Under the pieces are notes generated by a model. It worked only from the letters and a program-made list of their open reading frames with translations, did not search any database and had not been told where the DNA came from. A DNA stretch of 51,164 nt, taken from contig CAUYUJ010021071.1 of NCBI GenBank assembly GCA_963575745.1, positions 184,001-235,164 of the forward strand. Reading direction: 5' to 3'. Numbering within the stretch: position 1 is the first letter of the stretch; the number at the start of each line of letters is the position of its first letter. Shown piece by piece: positions 40,871-51,164 of this stretch. The stretch is from Prorocentrum cordatum. Its lineage: Eukaryota; Sar; Dinophyceae; Prorocentrales; Prorocentraceae. A program made the translations under genes and the position numbers.

Positions 40871-43150
40871 GAGAGCCACGCCGAACAACATGGCACGACG
40901 CAGCAGGGGGCGCAAATGGCGACGCGCCACTGCCTCCCATTTCGCCCACGTCGCGCACCAGCCGACAATCTCGAGCCAGTCCTCGCCCTCTCCGACGCGA
41001 AAATGACCGCGCGCGCGGGCCTCATCAGCCACGGCGCGGCCGCGGAACTCGCCCCCCTGAAGCGCGCGGCCGCCGCCGAGGCCCAAGTCGACAACGACGC
41101 CGACTCCAAGTCTCCGTGCGCTCAAATGTCGACATCGGCAGCATCGGCGGCCGCGCGCGCTGAGAACGCTGAGCTGCCGCGCGAGACCCCGATCGCGATC
41201 GCCTTCTTCCACGATCCAGCTCCGTCGGGGCGGCGCGGCGGTCAGTCGCGGCTACAGGGACAACCGGAACGTCTCCGCCGTCGATCCGAGCGCAGATCGC
41301 GGCCGCCGCGGCATCCGGGGCGTCTCCGCCGCGGCTCCAGGCGCACCCTGCTCGGAACGCCCCCCCGCCCCCCCCCTTATCACGCCGCGCGCCGAGCCCA
41401 GCGCCGACGAGCAGCACCGCGCACAACGCCCTTCTACGTTCGAGCAGCAGCACCCGCGGACGATGACCAAGGCCAACGTTGGATCGGCCGACAACCGCGC
41501 GGGGCCAGCAAAGTCTGCAACGCGAAATTGCTGGGCGATAATCTGGTAATTGGTAAACCCAGGCCAGCTGTTGACGGTCAAGTACAAGGTATCCTCAGGG
41601 GAACCAACAAGCACTCATCACCAGCCTCTTCCCCATGACATCAACCATTCTGCAGCGAAAGGCACGAATTGCGCATCAACTCTGGCAGTACTCAGCTGCA
41701 GCCAACCGCTCCGACCGGCAAGCGCTGAGTTCACGCCAGTCACTGTCGCGCGGAGTCGCAGCCCCACGGCGCCCGTCCAGCAGGCAACCGGATTCATAGG
41801 TCACCGCTGCAACGCAAGCCCAGCGGCCGCACTTGGACGGGCAGCGCCGCGCGACCCACTGCTCTAGATCTTAGGCGTAACGCAACCACGGCGCACTCGC
41901 CGCTCAGCTCGCGACGCTGTTCCGCTGTTACCCGCTCTGGACCCCGCTTTCCGCCTAGCCTCCTCTTCCGCCTCGCTTATTGCGGACGCAATGATCCCAG
42001 AACAATCCGCCATACCTAAATATGGAGGCTGCTTGTTGTCTTCGTGATCATTCGGTTTTTCCCGTTTCCACGCCCCGGTGACGTTGCATGCATGCTAGCG
42101 AGGGCATCCTGAATGTTGGATGACCCCCCCTCCATATGGAAAAAGCACGCGACGCCGCCTTCATCCCACGAGCGTTTCCCGACAGTTGGATTTTCAACTT
42201 CGCCGATCTCGCGCGCTCCCATTATCCAAGGCCGCGCCAAGCCCACACAAATGGCCTTCCTGTTTGGCGGGCGCCCGCGTCGTCTGACACTGCCGACTTG
42301 TATGGTTCATCCTGTGTTCTCCGGTTGCCTGGGCATCCTGCTTAACAGGTGACCGTCTCATCCCAAACTCTTCGCATGTAGTTTCCGATTGTGTCACCGG
42401 CCTCCTGCCACATTTTAAAAACAGGACTCGCAAAGGTATTGTAATATGTTTCCGAAACGACAAGAAAATAACAACAACAATAAATGTTCGCTGCCGACAA
42501 CAAGGCCCCGAAAAAACAAACGCCAAGCGCTGGGAGACACAGGCGACAGCCCACCCGGCGCGGCCCCGAGGCCAGCCGATGAAATGTCTGGCGCAACATC
42601 AGCGAAGCTGCCTGGCGACGCGCATCTTTGGTGTATTCGAAAGCACTGGAAGAAAAACACGTACACCAAAACAGCCATAAGGCAACTTTGGTGTGCACCC
42701 CAAGAACGAAAACCCAATGGAAAGCAGGCGACATGAGTACACCAAAGAACCAGGAAAACGGAAACCCCCAGCTATCCTGCAGGTTCCTTTGCCTGGCTGC
42801 CCTCTCGCAGCGTCGCCAGCGCTGAGCCTCAACCGTGCGTTCTTCATCGTGGTCTCTGCTAACCTGGGCGCATCAGCACCCACCGCCGCCTAAAAATAAG
42901 ACATGCTGCCGGGGCGAAATAGATTAGTGTCCTGATCCAGGTCCCCGTTCTTTTACATCTGTCATATTAGTGTCACTATCTCAAAAAACGTGTGACCTCC
43001 AAGCAAATATTTTATCACTCGCATAACAATACGTCGTCGGTGGAGTATCAACAACTGGACATGCCCAGAATCAGATGTATTCAGGAAGCTTCCCCCTTCC
43101 GAGCCTTTCTCATGGATTACCAACGGCAGTGTTTACCCCCCCCTCTGCCT
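40871..43150. other. No gene or repeat defended
   Basis: GC-rich to about 42.0 kb, then mixed. Frames of up to 240 codons overlap on both strands with no recognisable motif. A 9-bp inverted repeat TTTGGTGTA...TACACCAAA lies at 42,627-42,670. Confidence 0.35.
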
Positions 43151-43870
43151 CACTCTGGGTCCCCCCCTGGCTCCCATTGGGTTTTCTCTTGGCTCCCTCT
43201 TGGCTCCGTCTTGGTTCCCGCTTGGCTCCATATTAGCTCCGTCGTGGCTCCCAATCGGTTTCGTTGTAGCTGCCTCTTGGCTCAAAATCGATTGCCTCTG
43301 AATTGCCTTTTGGCTCCCTCGCTGCTCCCGTTTAGGTTCCCTCTTGGTTCCCTGTTGGCTCCCTCTCGGTTCCCCCTTAATTCCCGTTGGGTTTTCTCTT
43401 GGCTCCCTTTTGGTTCCCTCTTGGCTCCCTCTCGGCTAGAAATTAGCGCACATGTGGTTTTCTCTTGGCTCCCGCTCGGTTGCCTTTTGGCTCCCTCGTC
43501 GGCTCCCGTTGGCTCAAGTTTGGCTCCCTTTTAGCTCCCTCTGGATTCCCTTCAAGCTCCCTTTTGGCTTTCGTTTGGTTCCTTGTTGGTTCCCTCGTGG
43601 CTCCGTATTACCTCCGTCGTGGTTCCCTTTTGGCTCCCTCTTGGCTCCCTTTCGGCTCTTTCTTGGCTCACTCTTGGTTGTCATTCGGCTCCTTCATTGC
43701 TCCCCTTTTGCTCCCTCTTGGCTCCCTCCGGGTTCCCTCCAAGCTCCCTTTGGCTATCCCTTTGGGTTCCCGTTGGGCTCATTGTTATGTTCCCTCTTGG
43801 GTTCCTTTGGGCACGCTGTTTGCTCCTTTGGGGCTCCCTGATCGCCCCCACTGTTGGTTCTCCGTTGGCT
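43151..43870 (+). repeat. 11-bp minisatellite (TTGGCTCCCTC)
   Basis: About 65 degenerate units of TTGGCTCCCTC run for 0.7 kb. Because 11 bp is not a multiple of three and the unit lacks stops, all three + frames stay open for long stretches with an 11-residue protein period (for example 43,465-43,950). These frames are not taken as genes. Confidence 0.9.
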
Positions 43871-44265
43871 CCATGTCGCCCCCCCCTTCAGTTAGCTGGG
43901 AACACAAGAGCGCTGGCGAATGCAATCGGATCAAGAAGTTGAAACGATGAAACATTGCAAGCGGCTCCACATGCTGCAATACCGCAACCTGCTGAACATG
44001 TCGATCAACATGTTAATCCCCCCCGCAATGAAACATGCTTCAAATTTCCCTACTTCAATCCGGCCCCATGGGCCCAAAGATCTATCAATTCTAATTCCAA
44101 GAACCAATGACTTAAAGATATGCCAACCTTTCAGTAGACAACTCGTTGACTGGCTTCCCACATGTCAATGATCTCTCAGCAGCTCAAATCTTTCTACAAC
44201 TCGATCCAATAATCCGATCCCGTCCCATGCCTCCCTGCGAGAAGCAAACCGTAGTAGCCGTAGTG
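43871..44265. other. No gene recognised
   Basis: Unique, AT-richer sequence without repeats or credible frames. Confidence 0.4.
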
Positions 44266-44434
44266 GTGATGGTGGTGGCAAGTAGCAGCAGCAGTAGTAG
44301 TAGCAGCAGAAGCACTAAGAGTACCAGCAGAGAAAATAGTAGCAGTAGTCGTAGTAATACGCGTCGTCGTGGTCGTCGCCGTCGTCGTCGTACTAGTAGT
44401 CGTAGTCGTAGTCGTAGTCGTAGTCGTAGTAGTT

Positions 44435-44480
<46 letters not shown>

Positions 44481-45060
44481 CAGTAGCAGTAGCAGTAGCA
44501 GTAGCAGTAGTAGTAGTCGTAGTAGCAATAGTAGTAGCAGTAGTAGTGGCAGTAGTAGTAGTAGTAGTAGTAGTAGTTGTAGTAGTAGTAGTACTAGTAG
44601 TAGTAGTAGTCGTAGTAGTAGTAGTAGTAGTAGTAGCTGTAGTATCAGTAGTAGTAGCAGTAGTAGTAGTAGTAGTAGCAGTGGTAGTAGTAGCAGCAGT
44701 AATAGTAGTAGTAGTAGTAGCAGTATGCGTCGTCGTAGTCGTACTAGTAGTAGCATTAGTCGTCGTAGTGGTGGTAATGGTGGTAGAGCTAATAGTAGTC
44801 GTCGTAGTCGTGGTCGTAGCCGTAGTAGCAGTAGTAGTAGTAGTTGTTGCTGTAGTAGTAGCAGTGGTAGTAGCACTGGGAGTTGGAGTAATAGTACAAG
44901 TAGTAGTAGCAGTAGTCGTCGTACTAGTAATAATGGTGGTAGAACTATTATTATAGGTAGGTAGTAGTAGCAGTAGTAGTAGAAGTAGCAGCCGCAGCAG
45001 CTGCAGCAGCCGCACTAAGAGTAGCAGTAGTACTAGTCGCCGTAGTAGTAGTAGTAGCAA

Positions 45061-45122
<62 letters not shown>

Positions 45123-45441
45123 TACGCACTGGTGGTAGCAACAATAACAGTACTCGTACTGGTACTAGAAGAATAGCAATACTGTCAGAGTAGTGGAAAT
45201 AGTAGCAGTAGCAATGGTAGGTAGAAGTATCCGTAATAGTAACAGTAGTACTGGTAGCAACAGTAGTAGCAGCGGTCGTAGCAGTAGCGGCGGCAGTAGT
45301 AGTCGTAGCAGTAGTGGACATAGTCGTGGCAGTCTAGTAGTAGTAGCAGTAGTAATAGTAGTAATAGTAGTAGTAGTAGTAGTAGTGGTAGTAGTAGTAG
45401 TAGCACAAGTAGTAGTACCAGTAGTAGTCGTAGTAGTAGTG

Positions 45442-45487
<46 letters not shown>

Positions 45488-46340
45488 TGGTAGTAGTAGT
45501 AGTAGTAGTAGTAGTCGTCATCGTAGCAACGGTACTGATGGTAGCGGTTGTAGTACGAGTAGCAACGGTACTAGTAGTAGCAGCAGTGGCAGATGCAGTA
45601 GTGAGGGGATAGTAGTAGCAGTAGTAGTAGTAGTACTCGTGAGTATCGTTGTAGTAGTAGTAGTAGTAGTAGTCATCGTAGCAACAGTACTGATGGTAGC
45701 GGTTGTAGTACGAGTAGCAGTGGTAGTAGTAGTAGCAGCAGTGGCAGATGCAGTAGTGAGGGAATAGTAGTAGTAGTAGTAGTAATAGTATTAGTAGTAG
45801 CAGTAAGTAAGTAGTAGTGGTAGCGATAGTGGTGATAGTAGTCGGAGTCCTAATAGTAGAAATTGTTGTAACATACCCTCAGTAGCAGCAGTAATGATGG
45901 TCGTAGTAGAAGCAGCACACATAATTGTAATAGTAGTAGCCGTAGTCGTAGTGGTAGTCGTAGTAGCAGTAGCGGTCGCACTAATAGAAATAATGATACC
46001 GACAATCCGAATAACAATACACTAGTTGTCGTAGCTGTAGTAGTAGTAGTAAATAGTAGTAGCAGTAGTACTGTTAATAGTAGTAGTAGCAATATGAAGT
46101 AGTAGTAGTAGTAGTAGTAGTGGTGGTAGTAGTAGTAGTAGTAGTCGTAGTAGTAGTAATAGTAGTACTAGTAGTAGTAGTCGTAGTAGCAATATGAATA
46201 ATATGTAATACTAGTAGTAGTGGCAGTAGTAGTAGTAGTATTTGTAGTACTAGTAGTAGTAATAGTAGTAGTAGTAGTAGTAGTAGTAGCAATTTGAAAA
46301 AAATGTGAACAATAATATTAGTAGCAGTTGCCGTAGAAGT
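44266..46340. repeat. (TAG)n trinucleotide tract, ~2 kb
   Basis: TAG/AGT triplets interrupted by CGT, CAG and AAT variants. Long pure runs lie at 44,435-44,480, 45,060-45,120 and 45,455-45,515. It gives poly-Ser, poly-Val, poly-Leu and poly-Thr frames, including a 375-codon minus frame. A near-copy of a segment, CGGTTGTAGTACGAGTAGCA, occurs at 45,545 and 45,700. A TATATA patch follows at 46,397-46,425. Confidence 0.95.
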
Positions 46341-46755
46341 AGTAGTAGCAGTAGTCGTGGTAGTAGTTGTAGTAATATATTCTGTATAAAAATGAATATG
46401 TATATATATATATATGTATGTAACAAATCGTTGTAGAAGTCGTAATAGTAAAATGTGGAAGACGAGTAGTAGTGGTAGAAATATCGATATTATGAATAGT
46501 AGTAGTCGTGGCTGTAGTAGTCGTAGCAGGGCCACACTTTCTTTATGGCTGGGAACTCCCCATGTTCTACGGCCAGTACCTTCGTAGGGCCCTCAATACC
46601 GGTATATAGAAACACAATACAAACTACGCCTATTTCACACCTGGCCTATGGCGGGCGCCTTTCTCTGCGTAGAACTTTCAGAAAATTCCTCTCTTGATCC
46701 TCCACGTTCGCCAATTTGGCCGTCCACACGGGCGTCGGATCCCTTAAGACGCCCT
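46341..46755. other. Degenerate TAG/TA tail, then unique sequence
   Basis: 46,341-46,530 is weak TAG-type sequence with a TA patch; 46,531-46,755 is unique with no frame of note. Confidence 0.4.
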
Positions 46756-46759
46756 TCGG

Positions 46760-47580
46760 ATTCCGATGGAATCCACTAAGATCCTTATGGAATCCGGAGG
46801 GATCCCGACGGAATCCTATAAGACCCTTATGGAATCCGATGGGGTCCCTATGGAATCCTATGGCATCTCCATGAGATCTTATGGGATTTCGATGGAATCC
46901 TTTCGGATTCTAATGGAATCCTATAGGATCTCTATGAAGTCCTATAGGTTCCTTACGGAATCCTAAGAGATTTCTATGAGATCGCATGGGATCCAGATAG
47001 GATCTTCTAGGATAGTTGTGGAAACCTATCGGATGTCCTTGGAATGGCACAGGAACCCTTCGGGATCTTATAGGATCGTCCATAGAATTCAATAGGACCT
47101 CTTCGCAATCCTGTAAAATCCAAATAGAATCCTATACGATCCCCATGAAATCCTATAGGATCCCAATGCAATCCTAAAGGTTCCCGTCCCGCTGGAGTCC
47201 TACAGGACTCCGATGGCATCCTTTAGGATCTCTTGGGCTCTCTGAGAAGTCCTATGTGATCTCTGTGGAATCTTATAGGATCCCGATGGAATCCTGTAAG
47301 ATCCCCATAGAATCCTGAAAGAATCCCGATGGCATCCAGGAAAGAACCCAATGGCATCCAAAAGAACCGATGGAATCCGATCAAAGCTTTATGGCATCAT
47401 ATACGATCCTTATGACACCCTACAGGACCCCTATAGGACTCCCACGGAATCCTGTAGGATCCCTACGGAATCCAACAGGATCCCGCAGGACTCCTGTGGG
47501 ACCCATAGGACTCCGATTACAATGAGACTCCGACTACACTGGGAATCCAATTACACTAGGATTCCGGTTACATGAGATTT
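46760..47580 (+). repeat. 21-bp palindromic minisatellite, ~39 units
   Basis: GGAATCC recurs at 46,768, 46,789, 46,810, 46,831 and 46,852 and so on at 21-bp spacing. The unit consensus is close to GGAATCCTATAGGATCCCTAT, whose ATCCTATAGGAT is a perfect palindrome. Since 21 is seven codons, the + frame 46,766-46,966 reads a MESYxIL-like heptad. No start-stop structure supports a gene. Confidence 0.9.
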
Positions 47581-47592
47581 CGCGAAAACCAA

Positions 47593-47613
47593 GCCCAAAC
47601 CCAAACCCAAACC
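47593..47613. repeat. Short (CCCAAA)n run
   Basis: CCCAAACCCAAACCCAAACC follows the 21-bp array. It differs from the plant-type telomere unit CCCTAAA by one base and is too short to be a telomere. Confidence 0.7.
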
Positions 47614-47637
47614 TCACCGACCATCGAATGCGACCTT

Positions 47638-48054
47638 AGTAGTAGCGATAATCCGAATAGCAATAGTAGGGTAGAAGTAATAGTGGTTGTAGTGATAGTA
47701 TTAGTGCAAGTAGTAGCAGAAGTAGTAATAGCAACAGTAGTCGGAGCAGTAGTAGTAGCAATACAAATAGGAGGGTTAATAATAGTAAGCGTAATAGTAA
47801 TAGTAGTAGTAATACCAGAGAAACAGTACTAGTAGTAATATTAATAATAATAGTAGTAGTAGCAATAGTATTCGTAGTAGCAATAGTGATCGTAGTAGTG
47901 GTAATAGTAGTAGTAGTCGCAGTCGTAGTAGTAGTCGTAGTAGTAATAATAACAGTAATGGTGGTAGTAGTAGTAGTAGTAGCAGCAGCAGCAGTAGTAG
48001 TAGTAATAGTAGTTAGTTGTAGTTGTAAGTGTAGTAGTAGCCGTTGTCGTAGTG

Positions 48055-48088
<34 letters not shown>

Positions 48089-48330
48089 CAATAATAATAA
48101 TAGAAATCGTAGTGGTAGTAATAGTAGTCGTCGTAGTAAAAGTCGTAGTCGTAGTAGTAGTAGAAGTAACAAGACTACTAGTACAACTAGTAGTACTAGT
48201 AGTAGTAGTAGTAGTAGTAGTACTACTACTACTACTAGAGATAATCGTAGTCGTAGTATTAGTAGTTGTTGTTGTAGTAATACTGATAGTAGTAGCTGTT
48301 GTTGCAATTCTTAGTAATGATAGTAGTGAT
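47638..48330. repeat. (TAG)n trinucleotide tract, second
   Basis: Same composition as 44.3-46.3 kb, with AAT and CGT interruptions; pure runs at 48,055-48,087 and 48,196-48,220. Frames are repeat-derived. Confidence 0.95.
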
Positions 48331-48339
48331 AATACGCGC

Positions 48340-48640
48340 GGCGACAGGATGCCATCTGAAGCGAGGGCCAACGCGCGTGGCGGCGACGAAACAGCAACGT
48401 GCGGCATCTGGGCAGAAGAACGGGACCGCCAGCCAGCGCGCAAGGAGTGGCGGGAGGCGGCGAAAGGCAGCCTCCGTCCGTAAGCCCGGATACGCCAGCC
48501 AACGCAGGGAGCGGCGACGCGGCGGCGACGTGCGCCAACCGTCCCGGACCACGGAAACGCAAGCGCGCGAGGTGGCCACGAGGCAGCCGCGGGCGCCCCA
48601 TGGGCAACAACACGGAAACGCCAGCCAGCTCGTTGGTAAT
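48340..48640. repeat. ~64-bp minisatellite, 5 units
   Basis: The box (A)CGCCAGCCA(G/A)CGC or its variants recurs near 48,364, 48,427, 48,493, 48,557 and 48,620. Units are GC-rich and diverged. Confidence 0.65.
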
Positions 48641-50235
48641 TGAAGACCCCTTGGTGCAAGCACATTTTCGAAAAGAAATTAACCATGAACTCGTTCGTGA
48701 CGCCAGTAGCATGATACGCTGACATGCCATGTGGCCGTCAACTACACGGTCTTAGCTCACGCCCCCGCCCCTTCACACGCAGATTACCGAATACCTACTA
48801 CCTGCTACCTGTTGAGCATGTCCATGCTGCCTGAATTGGCAATTTACCAATACGCATCTGCCGCCTGAGGCAGCCCTTCCCTTCGGCACCCTGCTGCCCA
48901 ATTGCTGAGACATCCCTCTGGCATTCACAGACGAGCTCGCGCAAAGACATGCTTCGCCTGTCCTCTTTGTAGCGATCAAAAACGCGTGGTACGTCCAGAG
49001 CACACCGCCTGCGAACCCATGTCCGGGCTGGAAGAAGAAATATATATATATATATATATATGTGACATGTTCGTTTGCGCTTTGTTTGGAAGGAGGTCAT
49101 AAACAGAGAGAAACAGAGAGAGGGGGGATCGAACGGAGAGAAAGAAAGAAGAGAAGCGAAGGCGGCAACAAAGCTAATCGGAGGACCACCATGCAAACCA
49201 AGATAACCACACGCACGCATCTGCGGGCGATACCACGCGGAGAGAACCTGCGAGCCATCTGCAATCGCACCTGAAGGCGATCGTCAACTCGCCCCAGCAC
49301 GACGCTACATGTCGTCCCACTTGCGGCGTGCACGCCCTACTAGCAAAACAAACCGAACAAACCTCCTGAGCTCCTCCCTCTCGTCCTCCCCCCGCCACTC
49401 GTCCTCCTCATCCTCTTCCTCCATCCCTCTTCCTTATAGATCACTCCTCCTCGTCGCACCACCAGATGTGTAGGTACGGCGGGCCGCGCATTTCTCGCCC
49501 GAGACTTCCTCACAGCGCATGGTGCTGAAGCTTAAAAACCCCTACAGCTACAGGGATGAGGAATCGTTGTCCCAGCGTGGCTGTCGCCATAGCATCGCGC
49601 ACATTCGTCCTAACAGTTCCCTACTGGTACACGGATGGCGGGCGCGTGACTTTCAAGAACTGGCACTCGCAGTCGCGACGTGCACATTCGTTTTAGAAGC
49701 TTCCCAGCAGCTTGCACGGATGGAGGGTGGATCAATTCCATGATGTGGCTGCTCTCCCTTTGGTGCTGCGCACATGTCTGTAGAGCTTCCACCAGACACA
49801 CGGCAGGACAACGAATCGCGTTTGAAACGTGCCTCTGGCCTCCGCGCCGCACGCAATCGTCTTAAAAGCTTACTCGCGTGGGGGGCGGTTACTGCTCATA
49901 CTTGGGATCCTGGTGCTAGAGGGACAAGGAAGGCATAACCATTGACTTTCGACTGTCCGCGCAGATCTCTTGGATCTGCGCTGGACCCCCTCTGTGGCGC
50001 GCGAAACGCGCCAGGGGCGGCGCTGGAGGCACCGCCATGGGAGTCCAGCACCGATCCAAGAATCCTGCGAGGAGCATCGAAAGCTTGTATTGATGCTGTG
50101 TTGTTCTTCTTCGGCGGTGTGCCCTCCTCGGCAACCGCGCTCTACTTTCCGAGCCTGCCGGGTGTGCAATTAGCTTGGCCGCGCCCCAACAATCTCTTCA
50201 ACGTTGGATGGCCCGATGGCGTCGCAATAAAACAA
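48641..50235. other. No gene recognised; one TA microsatellite
   Basis: A (TA)n run lies at 49,040-49,061. Frames up to 180 codons show no motif. The 49,500-50,200 part is mixed-composition sequence that looks unique. Confidence 0.35.
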
Positions 50236-50276
50236 ATATCCGGGCGAAAGACCCAACCATGCGCAATTGTGAATAC
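50236..50276 (+). repeat. Shared satellite border module, B side
   Basis: Reverse complement matches 28,273-28,313 at 37 of 41 positions, and it sits at the start of array B in mirror position. The bases outside it (further left) do not match the (TA)n/poly(A) seen at array A. Confidence 0.9.
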
Positions 50277-50289
50277 CACTTTGTGGGTA

Positions 50290-51164
50290 CCGCTTTCGGA
50301 GGAGCTCCATATGGGGCCACGAACCGTGTGCGGGGTGTGCCAAAATGAGCGCCAGTCGCATGCGGCCTGTGCCACTGGGGCCTTCGGTGGAGGTCCCTGT
50401 GGGGCCATGAACTGTGTGACGGGTGCGCCGAAATGGGTGGCGGTCCGCGCATGCGGACCCTGCCACTCGGGCCCCTGCCACTAGGCCTTCGGTGGAGCTC
50501 CCTGTGGGGCCACGGACCCTCTTGGGCCACGAACCGTGTGAGGGGTGTACCAAAATGGGTGGCGGTCCGCGCATGCGGACCCTGCCGCTGGGGTCTGCGG
50601 TGGAGCTACCTGTGGGGCCACGATCCTTGTGAGGGGTGTGCCAAAATGGGTGGCGGCCCCCGCATACGGACCCTGCCGCTGGGGCCTTCGGTGGAGCTCC
50701 CTGTGCGGCCGCGATCCTCGTGAGGGGTGTGCCTAAATGGGTGGCGGTCACCGCATGCGGACCATGCCGCTGGGGCCGCGATCCTCGTGAGGGGTGTGCC
50801 TAAATGGGTGGCGGCCCGCGCATGCGGACCCTGCCGCTGGGGCCTTCGGTGGAGCTCCCAGTGGGGTCACGATCATCGTGAGAGGTGTGCCGAAATGGGT
50901 GGCGGTCCCCGCATGCGGACCCTGCCGCTGGGGCCTTCGGTGGAGCTCCCTGTGGGGCAACGATCTTCGTGAGGGGTGTGCCTAAATGGGTGGCGGTCCC
51001 CGCATGCGGACCCTGCCGCTGGGGCCTGCTGTTGAGCTCCCTGTGGGGCCACGATCCTCGTGAGGGGTGTGCCAAAATGGGTGGCGGGCCCCGCATACGG
51101 ACCCTGCCGCTGGGGCCTTCGGTGGCGCTCCCTGTGCGGCCGCGATCCTCGTGAGGGGTGTGCC
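50290..51164 (+). repeat. 91-bp satellite array B, runs off window end
   Basis: The GCATGCGG box (GCATACGG in two units) recurs at 50,358, 50,449, 50,571, 50,662, 50,753, 50,820, 50,911, 51,002 and 51,093. Most spacings are 91; one unit is 122 and one is shortened to 67. It carries GGCCTTCGGTGGAGCTCCCT and GTGAGGGGTGTGCC. Because 91 is not a multiple of three, a repeated protein frame cannot persist. The array continues beyond the window. Confidence 0.95.

Noticed and set aside
42627-42670. 9-bp inverted repeat TTTGGTGTA/TACACCAAA as a hairpin or second MITE
   Set aside because: The stem is short, no flanking duplication is present and a further TTTGGTGT lies nearby, so chance is likely.
44146-44964. 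Ser/Arg-rich 272-codon frame resembling an SR splicing protein
   Set aside because: It is the AGT/CGT phase of the TAG tract and has no RNA-binding domain.
44194-45321. 375-codon poly-Thr minus frame, like a mucin or antifreeze protein
   Set aside because: Produced by the (TAG)n tract read as ACT; there is no signal peptide or flanking domain.
47593-47613. Telomere-like repeat
   Set aside because: CCCAAA differs from the CCCTAAA unit and there are only about three repeats.
1-51164. tRNA and rRNA genes
   Set aside because: No A-box/B-box pair with cloverleaf potential and no rRNA core sequence were seen by eye; a covariance-model scan would settle it.

Overview
The window looks like non-genic nuclear DNA of a dinoflagellate. 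The reasons are the very high density of simple and satellite repeats, long GC-rich stretches, a decayed Ty1/copia element with the post-integrase 'GPARV' block I associate with dinoflagellate elements, and minus-strand relics of gag and LINE-like proteins with GKGKG-linkers and Zn-ribbons of the kind common in dinoflagellate gene models. That assignment rests on recalled family resemblance, not a search. I find no intact host gene, no rRNA or tRNA gene and no CRISPR array. Nearly all long open frames are by-products of tri-nucleotide or GC-rich repeats.

Layout. 0-9 kb: a GGGGCCTC minisatellite, a pyrimidine/CT tract, a 1.3-kb (CAT)n tract, a duplicated ~250-300 bp block, a minus-strand retroelement relic (gag plus a methyltransferase-like block), a (GAC)n tract, and a 523-bp tandem duplication. 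9-12 kb: minus-strand remnants of a LINE-like element (Zn-ribbon, CCHC-like tail). 12-14.66 kb: one copy of a ~480-bp GC-rich module, a 42-bp minisatellite and GA-rich repeats. 14,662-22,792: a complete but dead copia element with two LTRs, a perfect 5-bp target duplication, primer site, gag, protease, a methyltransferase-like block, integrase, RT and RNase H, all in domain order but split by frameshifts and stops. It sits inside a ~380-400 bp higher-order GGGGCCTC repeat. 23.8-29.8 kb: a higher-order composite repeat (modules H-G-T, about 1.24 kb per cycle), interrupted by a 17-unit 90-bp satellite array (array A). 30-34.7 kb: a GC-rich region with a minus-strand coiled-coil LINE-like relic, then an inverted GGGGCCTC array. 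34.7-43 kb: CAG, CCT and CT tracts, a third small copy of the 90-bp satellite, an 11-bp/95-bp composite satellite and a 172-bp MITE-like element. 43-48.6 kb: an 11-bp minisatellite, two long (TAG)n tracts, a 21-bp palindromic minisatellite and a 64-bp minisatellite. 50.2 kb to the end: array B, the same satellite as array A in inverted orientation, bordered by the same ~41-bp module.

The parts do not form a pathway. What links them is mobile-element insertion and satellite growth. The most interesting signals are (1) satellite arrays A and B sharing a defined border in opposite orientation, (2) the H-G-T composite repeat whose G body is swapped for trinucleotide arrays in some copies, (3) the methyltransferase-like block in two unrelated-looking retroelement relics, and (4) the MITE with a 5-bp target duplication.
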